Positions 1-8,103 of a DNA stretch of 36,987 bases are shown in pieces. The stretch is taken from contig SVSY01000006.1 in the NCBI GenBank assembly GCA_015064065.1, positions 1 to 36,987 on the forward strand, given 5' to 3'. Positions within the stretch are counted from its first letter, which is position 1, and the number at the start of each line of letters is the position of its first letter. The position numbers and the translations under genes are program-made. The notes below the pieces were generated by a model, which saw only the letters and a program-made list of their open reading frames with translations, searched no databases and was not told the DNA's origin. This DNA is from Oscillospiraceae bacterium (GTDB lineage Bacteria > Bacillota > Clostridia > Oscillospirales > CAG-272).

Positions 1-21
1 GAAATCTAATAAAGAGTAGGA

Positions 22-76
22 GCATAATGCTTTTATGCCAAAGGCTCCCTGCGGAGGGAGCTCCCGCGCGAGCGGG
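22..76. repeat. REP-like palindromic repeat (three small hairpins)
   Basis: Three adjacent perfect inverted repeats can be read: arms 22-27/33-38, arms 44-50/55-61 (4-base loop), and arms 63-67/72-76 (loop GCGA). The last hairpin and its flanks recur inverted at 13120-13138 with one difference in 19 bases, so this is a dispersed repeat and not just a local terminator. Similar two-hairpin elements are common between genes in Clostridia (general knowledge, not checked here). No coding potential was seen. Confidence 0.6.
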
Positions 77-191
77 TGAGGGAGAGTGCGAGCAGTAAGA
101 AAATTTATGTTCAATGCGTCTGTTATGTTTTTGAATAAGATACTCTATCCCAAAAAACGAAGAAATCAATATGCACGCAGGCTCCTTTCGT

Positions 192-242
192 CATTTGCCT
201 CGTAAAATACTCCGCAAATGCCACCTTCCTCTCGGAGGAAGG
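192..242. repeat. REP-like palindromic repeat (two hairpins)
   Basis: Two perfect inverted repeats lie 3 bases apart: arms 192-198/214-220 (7 bp) and arms 224-231/235-242 (8 bp, loop TCG). The strong 8-bp stem followed by a second hairpin has the layout of an intergenic REP-like unit read on the minus strand. Its sequence is unrelated to the 22-76 element. Only one copy was noticed in the window. Confidence 0.5.
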
Positions 243-284
243 CTTTGGTTGAACCTCGTTTACGAGTAGCAAGTAATGATTGCA

Positions 285-345
285 TGGCTGGCAGGCCAAT
301 CTAAAAGCGCGCTTGTGCGCAGCCAGTAGTATTAGGGCTATGCCC
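285..345. repeat. Structured non-coding segment, possible repeat
   Basis: Outer arms 285-289/321-325 enclose inner arms 307-310/317-320, followed by a small hairpin 335-338/342-345. The segment runs into the terminator at 358-377. No convincing gene is present: the short plus-strand reading frame crossing it runs antisense into the AraC gene and has no ribosome binding site. It may be a third dispersed palindromic element or the 3' end of a structured transcript. Confidence 0.35.
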
Positions 346-357
346 GAAACTGAAATA

Positions 358-377
358 CCACCCGCTACTGCGGGTGG
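358..377 (-). terminator. Terminator of AraC-family gene
   Basis: A perfect 8-bp GC-rich stem (358-365/370-377, loop of 4) lies 12 bases beyond the stop codon of the minus-strand AraC gene. On the minus strand it is followed by a moderately T-rich stretch, so it can act as an intrinsic terminator, though the U-tract is imperfect. Confidence 0.6.
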
Positions 378-389
378 ATATTTATTGTA

Positions 390-1196
390 TCACAGAGAGC
401 TTACTTTAAAGCTCGAAGGCAGGCAGTTCATATATTTTTTAAAGGTTCTGGTGAAAAAAGACATATTTTCAAATCCGCAGGCGCGCGCCGCCTCGGCAAC
501 CGTGTTTCCCTGAGATATAAGGTTTGCCGCCATCTGAACGCGATAGGAGTTGATATATTCGGTCACGGTCTGCCCCGTGGCTTTTTTGAACTCTCTGCAA
601 AGCGAGTATTTGTCGACGTAAATGCTTTTTGCGATAAGGTCGAGCGACAGATGCTCCCCGTATCTATCGTGTATCATAGCAATAGCGCTTCGCACGCTGT
701 TGAGCTTTTGGTCAATTCTCTTACTGACGTCACGCGGAGAGGAGTGCTCCTTTTGTATTCTGAGCAGTATCTGCAAAAGCAGAGAACAGCGCTCGAGCGT
801 AGAAGCGTTCTCAAGGCTTGTCAAATTACGAATAAGCTTGCTGAGCTCGGGGTCGCTGATGCGCGGCTCGAGCTTTACTTGCATCGGGTCAAAGCCTACC
901 GCTCGGCAGAGCTCTGCTTGTGGGATAAGACAGGTGTAGACCAATCGGCTCGCACTTCCCGTGTGGTGCATAACGTTTGAATTTATGAGGATAACGTCGC
1001 CGCACTCAAAGGGATAGCGCTTTCCGTCAAGCAATACTTCTCCTTCACCCTCGGTGCACAGCTCTATCTCGATCTCGTCGTGCCAATTTTGCTCGCTGCT
1101 TATTTTATTCGCGCCGCGCTCTATGTCGGCATGCAAAAAGAAGGGCTCGTTTCCGCCGAGAGCGGCGTATTCCTCTCGCCTTGCTGAATTTATCAT
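390..1196 (-). CDS. AraC family transcriptional regulator (cupin + HTH)
   Basis: This 268-residue protein has the two-domain AraC layout. The N-terminal half holds a cupin-like sensor (about residues 20-95, with a histidine-containing GDVILINSNVMHH strand). The C-terminal 100 residues carry two helix-turn-helix motifs ending in the typical FKKYMNCLPSSFK segment. Such proteins bind DNA as dimers and switch sugar-operon transcription in response to a small ligand held in the cupin. The ATG is preceded by GGAG at 5 bases. The gene is divergent from the YgjV/propeller/GH20 operon, sharing a 110-base intergenic region with overlapping promoters and direct repeats, so it most likely controls that operon and itself. 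The ligand is not identifiable from sequence. Confidence 0.9.
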   Translation of the reverse strand: MINSARREEYAALGGNEPFFLHADIERGANKISSEQNWHDEIEIELCTEGEGEVLLDGKRYPFECGDVILINSNVMHHTGSASRLVYTCLIPQAELCRAVGFDPMQVKLEPRISDPELSKLIRNLTSLENASTLERCSLLLQILLRIQKEHSSPRDVSKRIDQKLNSVRSAIAMIHDRYGEHLSLDLIAKSIYVDKYSLCREFKKATGQTVTEYINSYRVQMAANLISQGNTVAEAARACGFENMSFFTRTFKKYMNCLPSSFKVSSL

Positions 1197-1221
1197 CTTT
1201 TCTCCAAAATAGTGTTATTTT

Positions 1222-1262
1222 TTTGCAATATTATCTATTGAAAATGATATGTATTTGCAATA
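1222..1262. promoter_or_regulatory. Candidate AraC operator: two direct repeats TTTGCAATA
   Basis: The 9-mer TTTGCAATA occurs at 1222-1230 and 1254-1262, 32 bases apart, i.e. about three helical turns and on the same DNA face. The first copy lies just upstream of the plus-strand -35 box; the second abuts the -10 and overlaps the predicted minus-strand start. Spaced direct repeats are the usual AraC half-site arrangement. Function is inferred. Confidence 0.5.
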
Positions 1263-1266
1263 AAAT
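1238..1266 (+). promoter_or_regulatory. Promoter of ygjV-like/propeller/GH20 operon
   Basis: -35 TTGAAA (1238-1243), 17-base spacer, -10 TAAAAT (1261-1266). Start of transcription is expected near 1273, leaving a short leader before the AGGAG at 1293-1297 and ATG at 1307. The -10 overlaps the -10 of the opposite promoter. Confidence 0.7.
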
Positions 1267-1293
1267 TATATCATAAGATATCTTTTGTGTCAA
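1265..1293 (-). promoter_or_regulatory. Promoter of AraC-family gene
   Basis: Read on the minus strand this is a full-consensus TTGACA (1293-1288), 17-base spacer, TATAAT (1270-1265) with TG one base before the -10. It overlaps the plus-strand promoter, so polymerase can occupy only one of the two at a time. Confidence 0.75.
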
Positions 1294-1306
1294 GGAGTAT
1301 GCGAAA

Positions 1307-1840
1307 ATGGATATTTTAGCTTGGATATTCGGGGCGGGGGCTATGGCGTCGCTCGTCGTGATGAATCAAGTTAAAAAGCGAGAGGGAATGCTCGCCGCCA
1401 AGCTGTCGGCAGATGTGTTCTGGGGAGCGCATTATCTGTGCCTCGGCGCGATAGGCGGTATGATACCCAATATCGTCGGAATATTCCGCGAGTTAGTCTA
1501 TATGAACCGAAAAAAGCACAAGTGGGCATCGAGCCCGCTGTGGCCCGCGCTTTTTGTGACGATAATATTCTTGCTTGGACTTAGAAGCTTCAAGTCGGCG
1601 ATAAATATACTTCCGATAACGGGCTCGTGCTGTGCAACGCTCGTGCTTTGGTTTCAGCGTCCGCGCCTTACCAAGTTCGTTCTGATATTCGTTTCGGCGG
1701 CGTTTTTGGTATACGATATATTCGTCGGATCGTACATTGGCATTATCAACGAGATATTCGGAATATCGTCGGCGATCATATATTTTGGCAGAGAAGCAAT
1801 AGAAAAAAGGAGAAATAAAAATGAAAAAGGTATTCAGTGA
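1307..1840 (+). CDS. YgjV-family inner membrane protein
   Basis: A 177-residue hydrophobic protein with about five predicted membrane helices and short basic loops (NRKKHKW, EKRRNK), matching the Imp-YgjV family in length and in the early conserved region (residues ~20-60). Function of the family is unknown. In E. coli ygjV sits beside the uxaCA galacturonate genes, so a link to sugar handling is plausible but unproven. It is first in an operon with a beta-propeller protein and a GH20-like enzyme. AGGAG at 1293-1297 supports the ATG. Its last 20 bases overlap the next gene, whose ribosome binding site lies inside it, implying translational coupling. A paralogue is at 15211-15750. Confidence 0.8.
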   Translation: MDILAWIFGAGAMASLVVMNQVKKREGMLAAKLSADVFWGAHYLCLGAIGGMIPNIVGIFRELVYMNRKKHKWASSPLWPALFVTIIFLLGLRSFKSAINILPITGSCCATLVLWFQRPRLTKFVLIFVSAAFLVYDIFVGSYIGIINEIFGISSAIIYFGREAIEKRRNKNEKGIQ

Positions 1841-2999
1841 AGATAACGTTACCACAAAAGAGCTTGTTTTTTCCGCGGGTGCGCCTATAGCGAACGTCTC
1901 TAAGACCATAAGAGCCGCAGAGGTCTCTGACGAGGCTCGCGCAAAGGGTGACGCGTTTGCAAACGAGATAAGAGATCGATTTGTTGCCGATTTCCAAAAG
2001 GAAGGCGACAAGATGGCGCACGTATCTACCTTCGTGGTCGTTGACGGATACGTTTATACTACCTACTACGCAAATACAAAAGAACCCTCGGAAGACCCTA
2101 AAAATCAGACCGCGCGCCTTGCGTACGCGCCGCTTTACGATATGTCGAAGATGGTCTATCTCGATATACAAACGACGGGTAACGAGGTAGGCGGCAGAGT
2201 GGTAGATATGGTCTACGACACCATACTTATGCAAAAGGACGAGGATACTCTTTACGTTCTTTGGACGGCGAGAGTAGACGAGAATTATTACCGCTTCTAC
2301 CGCCCGTTCAGCATATCAAAAAAACAGCTCGGCGAGATAGGCGTAAATCGCTTTAAGGTAGGCGAGATAACCAACGATTTCTCGGCAAGCGGTATCCGCG
2401 CCGCACTTGCGGAGAACGGTGTGCCCTGCAAGAAGATGTATTCCGATATCGGAATTATGCAGAAGCTTTCGAGCAGAATAGAAAACGGCGTGCGTTATTA
2501 CTATTCGGGCACGTACAGCGGAGATTTTACTGCAGTTATAAAGAGCCGCGACCTTATCACTTGGGAATACGTTTCACAGCCCGATTATATCAACGACTCA
2601 AAGTGGGAGAACGCGACCTACGTCGTCGGCGACAAGCTTTTCTACTTCGTTCGTCAGCAGGATACGAATAAGTGCGGATTTTTGACCGTGCTTGACCTTA
2701 ACAGTGGAAAATGGGGCAAGGTCGTCGAGATAGAGGACTGCCAGTCGCGCGGCGACTTTATCGAGTACGGCGGAAGGCTCTTCTTGTTCCACGCGCCGAT
2801 CGACCGCGAGCATATCGGTATCGTCGAGATAGATACCGAGGATATCGAGAACAGCCGCGTCGTGCTTCAGGCGAAGATGCATACGAGCTGCTTCTATCCC
2901 TTCGTGCAGTATTACCGCGGCGGAGAGCTCGCGATGTCCTATACCAGCGCGAGAAGGCATATCCGTATGGGAGAGTTTACGCTGAGTAAGTATATCTGA
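1821..2999 (+). CDS. Predicted beta-propeller (glycosidase/sialidase-like) protein
   Basis: This 392-residue protein is not firmly recognised. It is rich in short beta-strands separated by aromatic/Asp turns (for example VDGYVYTTYY, YYYSGTYSGDF, DFIEYGGRLFLFH), as in five-bladed propellers of the GH43/GH32/sialidase type, and it lacks a signal peptide. A clear catalytic triad cannot be assigned, so it may be a lyase, an epimerase-like propeller or a binding protein. The ATG at 1821 lies inside the preceding gene, with AGGAG at 1808-1812. The GH20-like gene follows 25 bases downstream. Context suggests it acts on the same internalised glycan as GH20. Confidence 0.55.
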   Translation: MKKVFSEDNVTTKELVFSAGAPIANVSKTIRAAEVSDEARAKGDAFANEIRDRFVADFQKEGDKMAHVSTFVVVDGYVYTTYYANTKEPSEDPKNQTARLAYAPLYDMSKMVYLDIQTTGNEVGGRVVDMVYDTILMQKDEDTLYVLWTARVDENYYRFYRPFSISKKQLGEIGVNRFKVGEITNDFSASGIRAALAENGVPCKKMYSDIGIMQKLSSRIENGVRYYYSGTYSGDFTAVIKSRDLITWEYVSQPDYINDSKWENATYVVGDKLFYFVRQQDTNKCGFLTVLDLNSGKWGKVVEIEDCQSRGDFIEYGGRLFLFHAPIDREHIGIVEIDTEDIENSRVVLQAKMHTSCFYPFVQYYRGGELAMSYTSARRHIRMGEFTLSKYI

Positions 3000-3024
3000 T
3001 CATAATAAAGCGCGAGGTTACCGT

Positions 3025-4419
3025 ATGATATTCGACCCTAAAATGACAGAAAAAAAGCAGGGAAGATTTATTCTCCCTCAAAACGCAAACGCGGTTTTAC
3101 ATCCCTGCCTTGATAAAAGTGTAGTACACGAATTTTGGCACAATTTCACTTTTAATGCCTCAAGCCTTTCGATTACGCACAGCGACGAGCTTATTTTCAG
3201 AATAGGAAATACGCCAAAGGCGGAGCTTGAAGAATTCGATTACAGTATAAATATCGACCCCGACGGCGTTTGCGTGCACGCAAAGAGCGAAAAGGATCTG
3301 ATCTGTGGCTTTATGACTCTTCTTGACCGCATCGAAGCCGACGATGTAAACGAGGCAACCGTCGCAACACTCGATTGTGCTGTGATAAAAGACTTCCCGT
3401 CAATAAAAAACAGAATGGTGCATTTCTGCATCTTTCCCGAAACGGAGATCTGGGAAATACAGCGCTTTATCCGCTTTTGCGGTGCTCTGAAGTATACACA
3501 CGTGGTTCTTGAATTTTGGGGAATGCTCAAATACGATTGTATGCGCGAGCTTTCGTGGCAGAGCGCGTTTACAAAAGAGCAGATAAGGCCGATAATTAAA
3601 GAAGCGAACGACCTCGGACTTGAGATAATTCCGATGTTCAACCATTGGGGACACGCCGCAGCATCGCGCGTAAGGCACGGAAAGCACGTTGTTCTTGACC
3701 AAGATCCCTCGCTGCAGACCTATTTCAGCCCTGACGGTTGGTGCTGGGATATCAAAAAACAAAAGGTAAGGGATCTGCTGCGCCGTATCAGAAACGAGCT
3801 TATCGAGCTTTGCGGAAAGGCAAGCTATTTCCATATAGGCTGTGACGAAGCGTATAATTTTGAATTCACAAAAGAAAATATGGATACGATCTGCTTGTTT
3901 TTAAACGAGATCGAAGAAGATCTGAGAGCGCAGGGCAGAAGAATGATCGCGTGGGGAGATATGTTCTTGTGCAGACATCAGAATTACAATCCCAATAACA
4001 GATATACCTGTAACGCACCTAACGAGGAAGCGGCGCAGTATATGCTCTCGCGCCTCGACCGTAATATTATTATTGCGGATTGGCAATACGATGCTACCGA
4101 AGCACCGGTTGAAACTGCGGCGGTTTTTGCAAACGCAGGATTTGATTGCCTTTTGTGCCCGTGGGATAGAGGAAATAAAAATATGAGAGCTATTATCTCT
4201 ACCGCCGTGGACCAAGCTCTTATGGGAATTATGCATACCACTTGGCATACCCTGTCGACAGGAATGCCCTTCGTTACCGGTGCTGCTGTCGGTAGCTTTG
4301 ACACCTTCAAGGACCTCGGCGGTACGTACACAGCCGCTCTTTATCGCAAGGTAATGTTTGTTGACGGCGATTATACAAGGGCAGGCTGGAGTAAAAAACA
4401 GATAGACAGTATCTGTTGA
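3025..4419 (+). CDS. GH20-like beta-N-acetylhexosaminidase
   Basis: 464 residues. An N-terminal alpha/beta domain (about 1-105) precedes a TIM barrel beginning near the GH20-type IKNRMVHF strand. The GH20 catalytic signature is HIGCDE, with Asp274-Glu275 as the substrate-assisting Asp and the acid/base Glu; the consensus glycine before the Asp is Cys273. Later barrel features include MIAWGDMF and IIADWQYD. GH20 enzymes release terminal N-acetylhexosamine from glycans. No signal peptide is visible, so it should act in the cytoplasm on imported oligosaccharides. SD GAGG at 3014-3017. Last gene of the operon, followed by a terminator. Substrate (GlcNAc, GalNAc or other) cannot be told from sequence. 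Confidence 0.8.
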   Translation: MIFDPKMTEKKQGRFILPQNANAVLHPCLDKSVVHEFWHNFTFNASSLSITHSDELIFRIGNTPKAELEEFDYSINIDPDGVCVHAKSEKDLICGFMTLLDRIEADDVNEATVATLDCAVIKDFPSIKNRMVHFCIFPETEIWEIQRFIRFCGALKYTHVVLEFWGMLKYDCMRELSWQSAFTKEQIRPIIKEANDLGLEIIPMFNHWGHAAASRVRHGKHVVLDQDPSLQTYFSPDGWCWDIKKQKVRDLLRRIRNELIELCGKASYFHIGCDEAYNFEFTKENMDTICLFLNEIEEDLRAQGRRMIAWGDMFLCRHQNYNPNNRYTCNAPNEEAAQYMLSRLDRNIIIADWQYDATEAPVETAAVFANAGFDCLLCPWDRGNKNMRAIISTAVDQALMGIMHTTWHTLSTGMPFVTGAAVGSFDTFKDLGGTYTAALYRKVMFVDGDYTRAGWSKKQIDSIC

Positions 4420-4450
4420 TAACGGGCGTGTTGCGAACTTGAACAAAATG

Positions 4451-4480
4451 AAAAGAGATATGAGCGATCATATCTCTTTT
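4451..4480 (+). terminator. Intrinsic terminator after GH20 gene
   Basis: A perfect 13-bp stem (4451-4463/4468-4480, loop GCGA) ends in a run of T on the plus strand. It closes the 1307-4419 operon and separates it from the next promoter at 4495. Confidence 0.85.
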
Positions 4481-4494
4481 TTATATAAAATTAC

Positions 4495-4523
4495 TTGACA
4501 AAGTGAGCTTTGCGTGATATATT
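4495..4523 (+). promoter_or_regulatory. Strong promoter with internal palindrome
   Basis: -35 TTGACA (4495-4500), 17-base spacer, extended -10 TGaTATATT (-10 at 4518-4523). A CAAAG-TGAG-CTTTG palindrome (4499-4512) starts within the -35 and fills the spacer, the position of a repressor operator. The following gene starts at 4561 with GGAGAG upstream. Confidence 0.75.
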
Positions 4524-4560
4524 GAAGCTGTGAAAATACGAAAACGGCAGGAGAGAGAAG

Positions 4561-6159
4561 ATGAAGAACGTCGTTAATATAATAAATTTCATACGCGCTA
4601 TAGAGCCGCGTCCGAACAGAAACATCGATATGCAGTTGCCTATGCGTGAGCAGATAAGGCTGATGAAGGAAAACTGTCTTACGGGAACTTTTTTGCTCCA
4701 ATACGATGCAATGATATCTCCCGACTTTGCAAGCCTTATAGACGAGGCGGCAGAGTTTTGCGAGATCGGCCTGTGGCTTGAGGTCGTACAGCCGCAGGTA
4801 GAGGCTGTCGGTCTTGAGTGGAGAGGAAGATACCCTTGGGATTGGCACAACGACGTCGGATTTCTCATAGGCTACGAGCCGCACGAGCGTAGGTTGCTTA
4901 TCGACGAGGCTATGGAGCGTTTTAAGGAAAGGTTTGGCAGATATCCCGACTCGGTGGGCTCGTGGCATATAGACGCCGTGTCCTTGAAGTATCTCGAGGA
5001 CAAATACGGTATAGTCGCTTCCTGCAACTGTCGTGATCAGGTTGGAACTGACGGATATACTATGCAGGGAGGATACTACAATCAAGCCTACTATCCGAGT
5101 GTGAACAATATGTTCTGTCCCGCATCAACACAGGAGAAGCAGATAAATATACCCGTGTTCAGAATGCTTGGTTCAGACCCGTTTTTAGCCTATGATTACG
5201 GGGTGTTCGATTACGGCTTCAGAAGCGTTCCCTCACTTGAAGCCGTGCATTTGGGCGGAAGAGAGGATTGGGTGGAATGGTTCACAGATACACTCTTCGG
5301 CGAGCCTAACGGACTTTGCTTTCAGTATACTCAGGCGGGGCAGGAGAATAGCTTCGGTTGGCAGAGAATGGGTAAGGGAATCGAATATCAGTTTCCTTAC
5401 ATAGCAAAACTCAAGGCAGAGGGCAAAATAGAGGTAATGACTCTTGGCGAGAGCGGAAGGTGGTTCAGGAAAAATTACAAGACTACGCCTGCCGCTGCCC
5501 TGAGAACTATGAGTGCTTGGAATCGTCCGCATATAAGCTCCGTGTGGTATTACAGCCGATCTTACAGAATCAATATCGTGGTAGACAGCGGTGTGGCAAG
5601 GATACGGGATATGTATCTTTTCGACGACGAATACCCCGAGCACTATCTTTCTAAAAGATGCTCAAGCACCGCCTGCGAGTTCAGAAATCTGCCTATAATG
5701 GACGGTTCGCTCTACTCAAACGCCGAGGATAACGTCGTTGCGGGAATATATTTTTGCGTCGGTGGCAAGAACGTGGTGTGGAAGGATACGAAATACAGTG
5801 AGATCTCAGAGAGGACCGCAGTTTTGACCTTGCACTCCGACGTAGGTGATGCAACTGTCAGCTTCGACGAGTGCGGATTTGAGATATTTACCGACGTAGA
5901 CGGTCTTGCGCTCGTTCCACAATACGATACCGATCGCGTGCTGGGAAGGTCTTTTGAAGAGAATAAATTCACCAACAACAATAACCGACAGTTAGCTCTG
6001 AGCTTCATAGAGGCGGCAGAGGTAAGGGGCAGTCGGATAAACTTCAGGATAAACCGATTTGATTACGGAATAGAGATACTTGAAGGAAAAGTCGATAGGG
6101 ATATGACCGTGTCGGCGGATAACGGCAGAATAAGAGTTGGTATTGCCAAAAAAGAATAA
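4561..6159 (+). CDS. Putative beta/alpha-barrel carbohydrate enzyme (GH57/deacetylase-like fold)
   Basis: 532 residues, no signal peptide. The N-terminal ~330 residues look like the glycoside hydrolase/deacetylase barrel: TFLLQYDAMI, a GLWLEVVQPQ strand, WRGRYPWDWH, and the FGRYPDSVGSWHIDA helix followed by YGIVASCNCRDQVGTDGYT and VFRMLGSDP. The C-terminal ~200 residues are beta-rich and resemble an accessory sandwich. Proteins with this pattern are normally annotated as hypothetical; the activity is unknown. It is transcribed alone from its own strong promoter with a candidate operator, between two terminators. Candidate activities are an alpha-glycosidase or a sugar deacetylase; neither can be favoured. 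Confidence 0.6.
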   Translation: MKNVVNIINFIRAIEPRPNRNIDMQLPMREQIRLMKENCLTGTFLLQYDAMISPDFASLIDEAAEFCEIGLWLEVVQPQVEAVGLEWRGRYPWDWHNDVGFLIGYEPHERRLLIDEAMERFKERFGRYPDSVGSWHIDAVSLKYLEDKYGIVASCNCRDQVGTDGYTMQGGYYNQAYYPSVNNMFCPASTQEKQINIPVFRMLGSDPFLAYDYGVFDYGFRSVPSLEAVHLGGREDWVEWFTDTLFGEPNGLCFQYTQAGQENSFGWQRMGKGIEYQFPYIAKLKAEGKIEVMTLGESGRWFRKNYKTTPAAALRTMSAWNRPHISSVWYYSRSYRINIVVDSGVARIRDMYLFDDEYPEHYLSKRCSSTACEFRNLPIMDGSLYSNAEDNVVAGIYFCVGGKNVVWKDTKYSEISERTAVLTLHSDVGDATVSFDECGFEIFTDVDGLALVPQYDTDRVLGRSFEENKFTNNNNRQLALSFIEAAEVRGSRINFRINRFDYGIEILEGKVDRDMTVSADNGRIRVGIAKKE

Positions 6160-6161
6160 AT

Positions 6162-6204
6162 AAAGATCCCCGCAAGCCGATTGATACGGTCTGTGGGGAT
6201 CTTT
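6162..6204. terminator. Bidirectional terminator
   Basis: A 10-bp perfect outer stem (6162-6171/6195-6204) with an imperfect inner stem lies between convergent genes ending at 6159 and 6217. T-rich flanks occur on both strands, so it can stop transcription from both sides. Confidence 0.8.
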
Positions 6205-6216
6205 GGTTTTGAAGGC

Positions 6217-7320
6217 TCAAAGCTTTCCGTGCGGAAGTGTGGGATCCATAGGAGCGAGACGCTCGAATTTCGTGGTCATAACGTAGGGAAGACCGCTCTC
6301 GGCGCTCTTCATCGCACCCGTCATTACCTCAAGAACGTGGAGAGTCTGCTTATAAGATGCGCGAGGATCTCTGCCGTTCTCGATCGCCGATGCAAAATCG
6401 GCAAGACCAAGGCAACGGGAGTTTACTGAGTAATCAAATTCAAGCGGGATCTCGAGTGTCTCGTTCTTTGCGCCGTCGAGGTATTTCATACCGCACTCAG
6501 AACCGAAGCAGTTGGGGTCGGGAACGTAAAGATTGCCTTTTGTTCCGTAGAGCTGGATATTTGCCTGATTGGTATTGTAAAGGTCAAAGCTCATAAGCAT
6601 AGAGATCGTGGGACCTGATACGAAATTGAGAAGTATCTCATAGTGAGTCGGCACGTTTACGGTTATGATCTCACCAACGTGAGGTGCGGCTGTTATAAGT
6701 CTTTCGCTAAAGGTCGTGCGTGACTTTGCGTAAACGCTCTCAACTCCGCCAATGAGGTTGATAAGAGCGGTGATATAATAAGGACCCATATCGAGAAGAG
6801 GACCGCCGCCTCGCTGATAATAGAAGTCGGGATCGGGATGCCAGCTCTCCACTCCGCGACCTGCCATAACGCAACGACCGCCGATAACGTCGCCGATAAG
6901 TCCCTCTTCGATCTTCTTGCGGCAGGTCTGAATACCCGCGCCCATAAAGGTGTCGGGAGCGCCGCCTATCCAAAGACCCTTTTCATTTGCGATGCGGACA
7001 AGCTCCACACCTTCCTCCCAATCCGCACCAAGCGGCTTTTCGGAGTATACGTGCTTGCCTGCCTCAAGTGCGGCACGTGATACCTCATAGTGCTGATAGG
7101 GACGTGTGAGATTGAGAACTATGTCGATCTCGGGATCGGCAAAGAGCTCGTGCATTGTGTCGTATATCTTGGGTATTCCGTATTCCTTTTGCGCTTTTTC
7201 TGCGCGTTCACGTATGAGGTCGCATACGGCGACAAGCTCAACGTCGCAAAAAGTTTCCTTGAAATTTTTGAGATAGATGCCGGAAATACAACCGACACCG
7301 ACCATTCCTACCTTCATCAT
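6217..7320 (-). CDS. Gfo/Idh/MocA family oxidoreductase (ThuB-like position)
   Basis: 367 residues. N-terminal Rossmann fold with GMVGVGCISG (residues 5-14) and acidic Asp34 ending strand 2 (NAD preference). EKP motif at 94-96 with the catalytic Lys95. The C-terminal domain carries GGGPLLDMGPYY, where the family's usual active-site His position is replaced by the Pro-Tyr form seen in xylose-dehydrogenase-like members. The reaction is NAD(P)-dependent oxidation/reduction of a sugar or glycoside carbon. It is the last gene of the xylB-xylA-thuA-like operon, 35 bases after the ThuA-like gene. That adjacency matches the thuA/thuB arrangement known from Sinorhizobium, where ThuB oxidises trehalose at C3. 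SD AGGAA precedes the tandem ATGs. Confidence 0.85.
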   Translation of the reverse strand: MMKVGMVGVGCISGIYLKNFKETFCDVELVAVCDLIRERAEKAQKEYGIPKIYDTMHELFADPEIDIVLNLTRPYQHYEVSRAALEAGKHVYSEKPLGADWEEGVELVRIANEKGLWIGGAPDTFMGAGIQTCRKKIEEGLIGDVIGGRCVMAGRGVESWHPDPDFYYQRGGGPLLDMGPYYITALINLIGGVESVYAKSRTTFSERLITAAPHVGEIITVNVPTHYEILLNFVSGPTISMLMSFDLYNTNQANIQLYGTKGNLYVPDPNCFGSECGMKYLDGAKNETLEIPLEFDYSVNSRCLGLADFASAIENGRDPRASYKQTLHVLEVMTGAMKSAESGLPYVMTTKFERLAPMDPTLPHGKL

Positions 7321-7355
7321 AGTTGTTTTTTCCTTTCATAAAAATTTAGTGATAT

Positions 7356-8078
7356 TTAATACATTTTTGCCGAGTTGTCATATCTTGTCGGGTCCAGACC
7401 GTGCTCTTTTGCATAGGTCTTACCCTCAGCCGCCCAAAGCATTCCGCGCTCCATTAGGAGCTGTGCAGAGGGAGAATTGTCAAACACGTCGTCGTGATGA
7501 CCGAGCGAACAATAGAATACTCTGCCGTCGCCCCAATATTTAGTCCATACGACAGGCATATCGACAGGCTTATTTGCTGAATGATAGAAATTTACGACGG
7601 GGAAACGTGTGGTAGCGAGTACCTCAATAGATGGGTCTACGTGCAGATAATATTGCTCTGACGTTACCTCAAAATCTTCAATGCCCTCGATTATCGGACT
7701 CGAGCCGCGGCGTACGTTTACCGTATAAGTTACACCGTCACCGCCCGGATGGCTTACCCACTGACCGCCTGTGATGAACTGCCATTCGGTAGAGTTACGA
7801 AATGAATCGCACATACCGCCGTGACAACCTGCCATTCCAACTCCGCGGCTGACCGCATAGGAGACGTTTTGTTCGTATTCTCTTGGAAGAACGCTTCCTG
7901 TCACGCAGGGAACTAACAGATCGTATTCAAGAAGCTTTTCCGCTTTTGCAAGGCATTCGACCCCATCACAAACATCGACTTCAAATCCGTTATTTTTGAG
8001 CAGAGCGGCAAATCTTGCCGAGACCTTTTGCGGCTCGTGACCGTCCCAGCCGCCGAAAAATATAAGTGCTTTTTTCAT
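7356..8078 (-). CDS. ThuA-like domain protein
   Basis: 240 residues, class I glutamine-amidotransferase-like fold of the ThuA family. The conserved AGCHGGMCDSF turn is at about residues 83-93 and there is a C-terminal SLGHHDDVF segment. It lacks the Cys-His-Glu triad of true amidotransferases. In rhizobia ThuA acts with ThuB in 3-keto-disaccharide degradation; its chemistry is debated. Here it lies between xylA and a Gfo/Idh dehydrogenase, so it probably processes an oxidised sugar linked to xylose metabolism. SD GAGGGG upstream of the ATG. No signal peptide. Confidence 0.8.
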   Translation of the reverse strand: MKKALIFFGGWDGHEPQKVSARFAALLKNNGFEVDVCDGVECLAKAEKLLEYDLLVPCVTGSVLPREYEQNVSYAVSRGVGMAGCHGGMCDSFRNSTEWQFITGGQWVSHPGGDGVTYTVNVRRGSSPIIEGIEDFEVTSEQYYLHVDPSIEVLATTRFPVVNFYHSANKPVDMPVVWTKYWGDGRVFYCSLGHHDDVFDNSPSAQLLMERGMLWAAEGKTYAKEHGLDPTRYDNSAKMY

Positions 8079-8103
8079 ATTATCCCCTCATTATAAATAT
8101 TTT

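Noticed and set aside
280-513. Small plus-strand frame at the left end
   Set aside because: No SD, runs through palindromic repeats and then antisense into the AraC gene.
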